Positions 60,579 through 64,000 of a stretch of DNA of 64,000 bases are shown here, piece by piece. Within the stretch, counting starts at the first letter, position 1; every line of letters begins with the position of its first letter. Source of the DNA: Bacteroidia bacterium (lineage in GTDB: Bacteria; Bacteroidota; Bacteroidia; Chitinophagales; Saprospiraceae); NCBI GenBank assembly GCA_030426765.1, contig JAUHXV010000006.1:1-64000 (forward strand). Reading direction: 5' to 3'. A program made the translations under genes and the position numbers. The notes under the pieces are model-generated. The model was given only the letters and a program-made list of their open reading frames with translations, had not been told where the DNA came from and did no database searches.

Positions 60579-62081
60579 TTATTTTTTTTCTAAACACTCT
60601 TTTCGAACATAACGCTTCTTCCCACTTTTATTGGGTATTTGATAGAAATATTTGAATTGATTAGCGTCTTTAACGAGTACCTCATTTCCTGGCACGAGGT
60701 ATCCGATTATACTTGATTTAATATTTGGCTTGGAGTATGTCGGACAACCTTCCTGTGCTATAAAAGAATTCGCTGCATTCATAGTTGATATCGGTTTGTT
60801 GTTTTGAATGGCATTGAACGAATCCTGCTGAAAGCTTGTCTCTGACTGAAAGTAGAGAATAGCACCAATCGAGCTGAATATGATGATCAGTAAAGTGATT
60901 ATAGCAAGCATGTTTTTTCCCTTGTGTTTATCACTTTTATGATCCTTAGAGAAAACCGGATTTACATAGGTTGTTGTTCGTGTTCTTTGAATGTACTTAG
61001 CTGGGTGGTCCTGCTGAAGACCTCTTAAATAACTTGCAATATTATCAACATCTTCCTCGCTGAAAACTGGTTCAAAGTATTCGAGATATCCATTTAACTC
61101 GCTAAGAGTCTTTATGGAAACATGCTGAAACTGCTCTTTTGGCTTATGACCAATCATCACGATGAGATTTCGAATTGGAATTTGTGTTTTACCCCAGTGG
61201 TGAACCTTAATGCCGATTTCTCTGCGTCTGGCTTTATTGACCAAGACATATAACGCAAAGTTGAATCGCATTATCTGATCGATGGGTGATCTTAGGTCTA
61301 ATCGCTCAATGGACGACTTGCTCCAGTTTTTTGTTTCCAATAGGAAAATCCCAGCTCGAGTTATTAGAACATGGTCAATTTGGACGCTAAAGATTCTGTC
61401 ATTTTCCTTTTTATTGTATATAGGCGGATTGAAATTTGTCGAGAAATCATTTAGTAGTACACCATGTATGGATAGTTTTTTTACTTCTTCTTCTACCATG
61501 CTTTCACCAACTGCCCCGGCAACTAAGGGACTAATCTGTTCCAGTACGTCTTTCGTACGGTTGAGCTTTCTGATTTTAGGCGCATAGTGCTGATTTATAA
61601 CATCGGATGTGTTAGTAACGTATTTTGAAAGTTGAGTGCTTACATGATTTAATTCACTGGAAACTTGAGCAATGGATTTGTCAATCCTCTTCCACTTAGA
61701 AGCATCTAACCTGCGTAAGCGAAACTGAAGCACTTTTGACATAAAGAAACTCACTAATCGTTGAAAAGTATTTCTGCCACTATTCAGATGATATCCATCT
61801 ATTTGTTGCTGAAGCGAAGTTGATTCATTTGAAATATCTGAAATGGTATTTTCCCGAACTTGGTCAAGTTGCTGCTCTAACTGAAGTTTTTCTATTCCAA
61901 GTCGTTTTATTTCGTTTTCTACCCATAGCTCTGATTCATCTCTAACTCTTCTCACCTGAGATTCATAGTTCAATAGAAATGAATTGATTTCTCCAACAGA
62001 TGCGAACTCAGACAATCCGTGAGCGTTTAATGTTGCTCGGATACTCTTCAGGGTCTGTATTTGACCGTAGACCTTTATCAT
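60579..62081 (-). CDS. NERD-domain protein with coiled coil, membrane helix and SH3-like tail
   Basis: The 500-residue protein has an N-terminal coiled coil (about 35-180), a NERD nuclease-related domain (GAVGES at 189-194, QIDHVLIT at 234-241 and FLLETKNWS at 246-254 give the Glu, Asp and E-x-K of a PD-(D/E)xK site), a membrane helix near 393-412 and a C-terminal bacterial-SH3-like segment (KSSIIGYLVPGNEVLVKDANQ). NERD proteins are thought to bind or cut DNA. The gene is AT-richer than its neighbours and looks acquired. TATATTTC upstream is a one-off -7 match. Confidence 0.8.
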   Translation of the reverse strand: MIKVYGQIQTLKSIRATLNAHGLSEFASVGEINSFLLNYESQVRRVRDESELWVENEIKRLGIEKLQLEQQLDQVRENTISDISNESTSLQQQIDGYHLNSGRNTFQRLVSFFMSKVLQFRLRRLDASKWKRIDKSIAQVSSELNHVSTQLSKYVTNTSDVINQHYAPKIRKLNRTKDVLEQISPLVAGAVGESMVEEEVKKLSIHGVLLNDFSTNFNPPIYNKKENDRIFSVQIDHVLITRAGIFLLETKNWSKSSIERLDLRSPIDQIMRFNFALYVLVNKARRREIGIKVHHWGKTQIPIRNLIVMIGHKPKEQFQHVSIKTLSELNGYLEYFEPVFSEEDVDNIASYLRGLQQDHPAKYIQRTRTTTYVNPVFSKDHKSDKHKGKNMLAIITLLIIIFSSIGAILYFQSETSFQQDSFNAIQNNKPISTMNAANSFIAQEGCPTYSKPNIKSSIIGYLVPGNEVLVKDANQFKYFYQIPNKSGKKRYVRKECLEKK

Positions 62082-62335
62082 GGAAGTTTATTAGGATTTA
62101 TCTGAGAGTGGAAATATAGCAGAAGTTAGGGAGCTATTATAGCCAGCAGGATTATTTCTCTTGGAGTCTGACAGGGGTCATTTGTTCCTTTTATGGATTC
62201 TTGGCATGAGGTGCGGGTCAGAATTTGTAGGTAGGACTTTGTTAAGTGTTTTTATATAACTATTTGTAAAAGGTGCAAGACACAAAAAACTGGGTGGGGA
62301 TCATGTGTTCAGCTGCATTGGGGATTGTTACACGA

Positions 62336-64000
62336 TCAATCGATCCCAAACTTCAACCCTACAAAAAAAGTCCGTGGACGCAAAGGGCCGTATACATACC
62401 CGGCATCCCGATCCGCACCGAGGTCAAAATCATCCTGGTAACTGTTGAAGATGTTTTGGACGCCGGCAAACAACTCCGCCTTAAAATGGTGGTCAGAACG
62501 AAAGGTATACGAAACCTTGAGATTATGCTCAAAAAAAGAAGGCGTAGATTGAATGATCGTCTGCTCCGTGTCCACATCAACCACATGCGGGACGTCCATC
62601 GAACCCGTATAGACTCCGGAGTAGGAGAGTGCAAGCGGCTCGATTGGGGTATACACCAGCGAAAAGTATCCATACGTCCCGGGAGTTCTCAATATGCGAT
62701 CCGTCGTGGTGGACGGGATGTTTTCAGTAGGGTCATCCGGCGCCCAGATCTCTTCCTCTACCTCATAGCGTGCTGACTGCAGTGTCATTCCTGATTGCAG
62801 AACCACTTTTTTCCCAAAAGCTATGTTAGCCTCAAGGTTGATACCGGATACCGTAGCACCGTCGCCATTGCGCTTTGTGATCACAGATACCCCACTGGGC
62901 AGTTCTTCCTGGTTGGCGAAAAGAAAAGGATTGATCAGTTGCGTGTAAAATCCTTCTACCACAAAATTCATCTGGTTTTTGCCGACAAACTTATCGTAGT
63001 TCAGCGAGAGGACTGCACTATTGGATCTTTCTACTTCGAGATCCGGGTCGAGTCGAATAAAACGCGCCGCGCCCCCCACAGTCTCAATGTGCAGATCTTC
63101 ATCAAAAGCCTGAGGACCACGATACCCCTGTGCAAATGAGGCACGCAACTTCAAATTTTCTTTGATCGCATACATAGCTGACAACCTAGGGACAAATACC
63201 TGAAGGTTTTCGTCATTGGCGTAGTGTTCCCCTTCAAGATCATACCGGCCATTGATATTGAGGAGATCAAAACGCCCGCCAAGCAAAACCGTCAGCCGAT
63301 CAACCGCCTTGATTTCCAATTCAGCGAATGTCCCCCACGTACCGACCTGCTGGTCAATGACGCGCCCATAGCCGGGCATTTCATCGGTCACGTTATTGTA
63401 AATGTATTCTGTCCCGGCAGTGAGGGTGAGACGGGGATTTATAAAATAACTGTATTGCAATCCGCTGACGGTGCATAGGTCTTCCGAATTTCCATAGGCA
63501 TTTAAGGCCAGAATATCATCGGCTGTCAGCGTGTCGCCTTCGTTGATGATCCGGCCGCCTCCACCGTAGTAACTTTCTCTGAACACTTTCTGGAGCGAGC
63601 CATACAGGGAAACTTTGTGCTTATAGTCCTTGCTGAGATGCTCAAAGGAAAGATTTGTGCTCAGGATATCGTGATCCAGCTGTTCAGTGAGATCCGTCTG
63701 GTGTGGAAACAACTCAAATTTGTTTCCCCCTCTGCGATACTCATTGATATAGTATGCACCGAGTTTTAGCTTGTCGCGATCATTAAAATTGTAAAAAGCG
63801 TCGAACCCGAAGGTGGTATTGCTCAGTTCGACGATTTCAGAGAAATCATCCTCATTCGCATCCCAGTGCTCTCTGTTTCGGTTAAAACCAAAAAAAGAAA
63901 CACCATTGTTCAGGTCTTCTGAAACAAGTGCCCCATTGAAAATGACCGTTCGGTCGGAGGCCTCTCCGTTGATCAGCGATTGATTGATGCCCACCTCAAA
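62336..64000 (-). CDS. TonB-dependent receptor, C-terminal part
   Basis: At least 554 residues of a TonB-dependent outer-membrane receptor are present; the signal, plug and first strands lie beyond the right edge. Strand-loop alternation is clear (KLKLRASFAQGYRGPQAFDE, the typical FAQGYRxP barrel motif, and YGYFSLVYTPIEPLALSYSG) and the last residues RTFFVGLKFGID resemble the barrel signal for BAM assembly. It imports a ligand such as an iron chelate, vitamin B12 or sugar; the substrate cannot be told. GTG 63994 is only an artefact of the window edge. Confidence 0.9.
   Translation of the reverse strand, partial: FEVGINQSLINGEASDRTVIFNGALVSEDLNNGVSFFGFNRNREHWDANEDDFSEIVELSNTTFGFDAFYNFNDRDKLKLGAYYINEYRRGGNKFELFPHQTDLTEQLDHDILSTNLSFEHLSKDYKHKVSLYGSLQKVFRESYYGGGGRIINEGDTLTADDILALNAYGNSEDLCTVSGLQYSYFINPRLTLTAGTEYIYNNVTDEMPGYGRVIDQQVGTWGTFAELEIKAVDRLTVLLGGRFDLLNINGRYDLEGEHYANDENLQVFVPRLSAMYAIKENLKLRASFAQGYRGPQAFDEDLHIETVGGAARFIRLDPDLEVERSNSAVLSLNYDKFVGKNQMNFVVEGFYTQLINPFLFANQEELPSGVSVITKRNGDGATVSGINLEANIAFGKKVVLQSGMTLQSARYEVEEEIWAPDDPTENIPSTTTDRILRTPGTYGYFSLVYTPIEPLALSYSGVYTGSMDVPHVVDVDTEQTIIQSTPSFFEHNLKVSYTFRSDHHFKAELFAGVQNIFNSYQDDFDLGADRDAGYVYGPLRPRTFFVGLKFGID

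Overview
The window is chromosomal DNA of a free-living Bacteroidota, most likely Saprospiria or a neighbouring class (placement is inference). Lineage marks seen in the sequence are a MurF-alanine racemase fusion, S6 with an acidic tail, C-terminal sorting domains for type 9 secretion, DUF2480 and DUF4394 proteins, and promoters of the TTG-N(about 20)-TAnnTTTG type. There is no rRNA, CRISPR array, insertion sequence or phage.

Layout. 0-3.4 kb: start of mutL, a long PurF-like amidotransferase and a DUF819 membrane protein preceded by a short terminated leader RNA. 4-5.8 kb: radA and a DCC-family protein. 5.9-9.4 kb: flavin amine oxidase, AraC regulator and esterase. 9.6-15.7 kb: a tightly coupled operon with a fold-type II PLP enzyme, a DUF1611 protein, a PP-loop protein resembling MurL, a creatininase-family amidohydrolase and a dipeptide/N-acyl-amino-acid epimerase; all but the PLP enzyme point to glutamate stereochemistry, and a glutaminase lies just upstream. 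16.9-19.1 kb: htrA/degP and hsp20 behind a near-consensus sigma-54 promoter. 19.7-21 kb: ParDE module, tRNA(CAT) and a decayed tRNA copy. 21-26 kb: a six-gene operon running panD, flippase-like protein, rfaE2, nif3, zinc-ribbon protein, TPR protein. 26-30.6 kb: panC, a secreted phosphatase and a BioD/DRTGG protein.

30.6-38.8 kb: a large palindromic tandem array, a DUF4920 lipoprotein, rpsF-rpsR-rplI, a DUF4394 lipoprotein, murA (Asp in place of the fosfomycin-target Cys), a tandem hairpin repeat, a polyprenyl synthase and an O-antigen-ligase-like protein. 38.9-48.4 kb: envelope and division genes (scpB, murF-alr, three SurA-like genes). 48.4-54 kb: a type 9 secretion cargo protein, a glycosyltransferase-like membrane protein, a repeat-rich gap and htpG, whose upstream region resembles that of hsp20. 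54.3-64 kb: di-haem peroxidase operon, rnr, a NERD protein in AT-richer DNA and the C-terminal part of a TonB-dependent receptor.

The most promising leads are the MurL/DUF1611/epimerase operon, the shared sigma-54-type control of hsp20-degP and htpG, the leader RNA before the DUF819 gene, and the structured intergenic repeats. Functional calls are from recognised motifs read by eye; no database search was possible.
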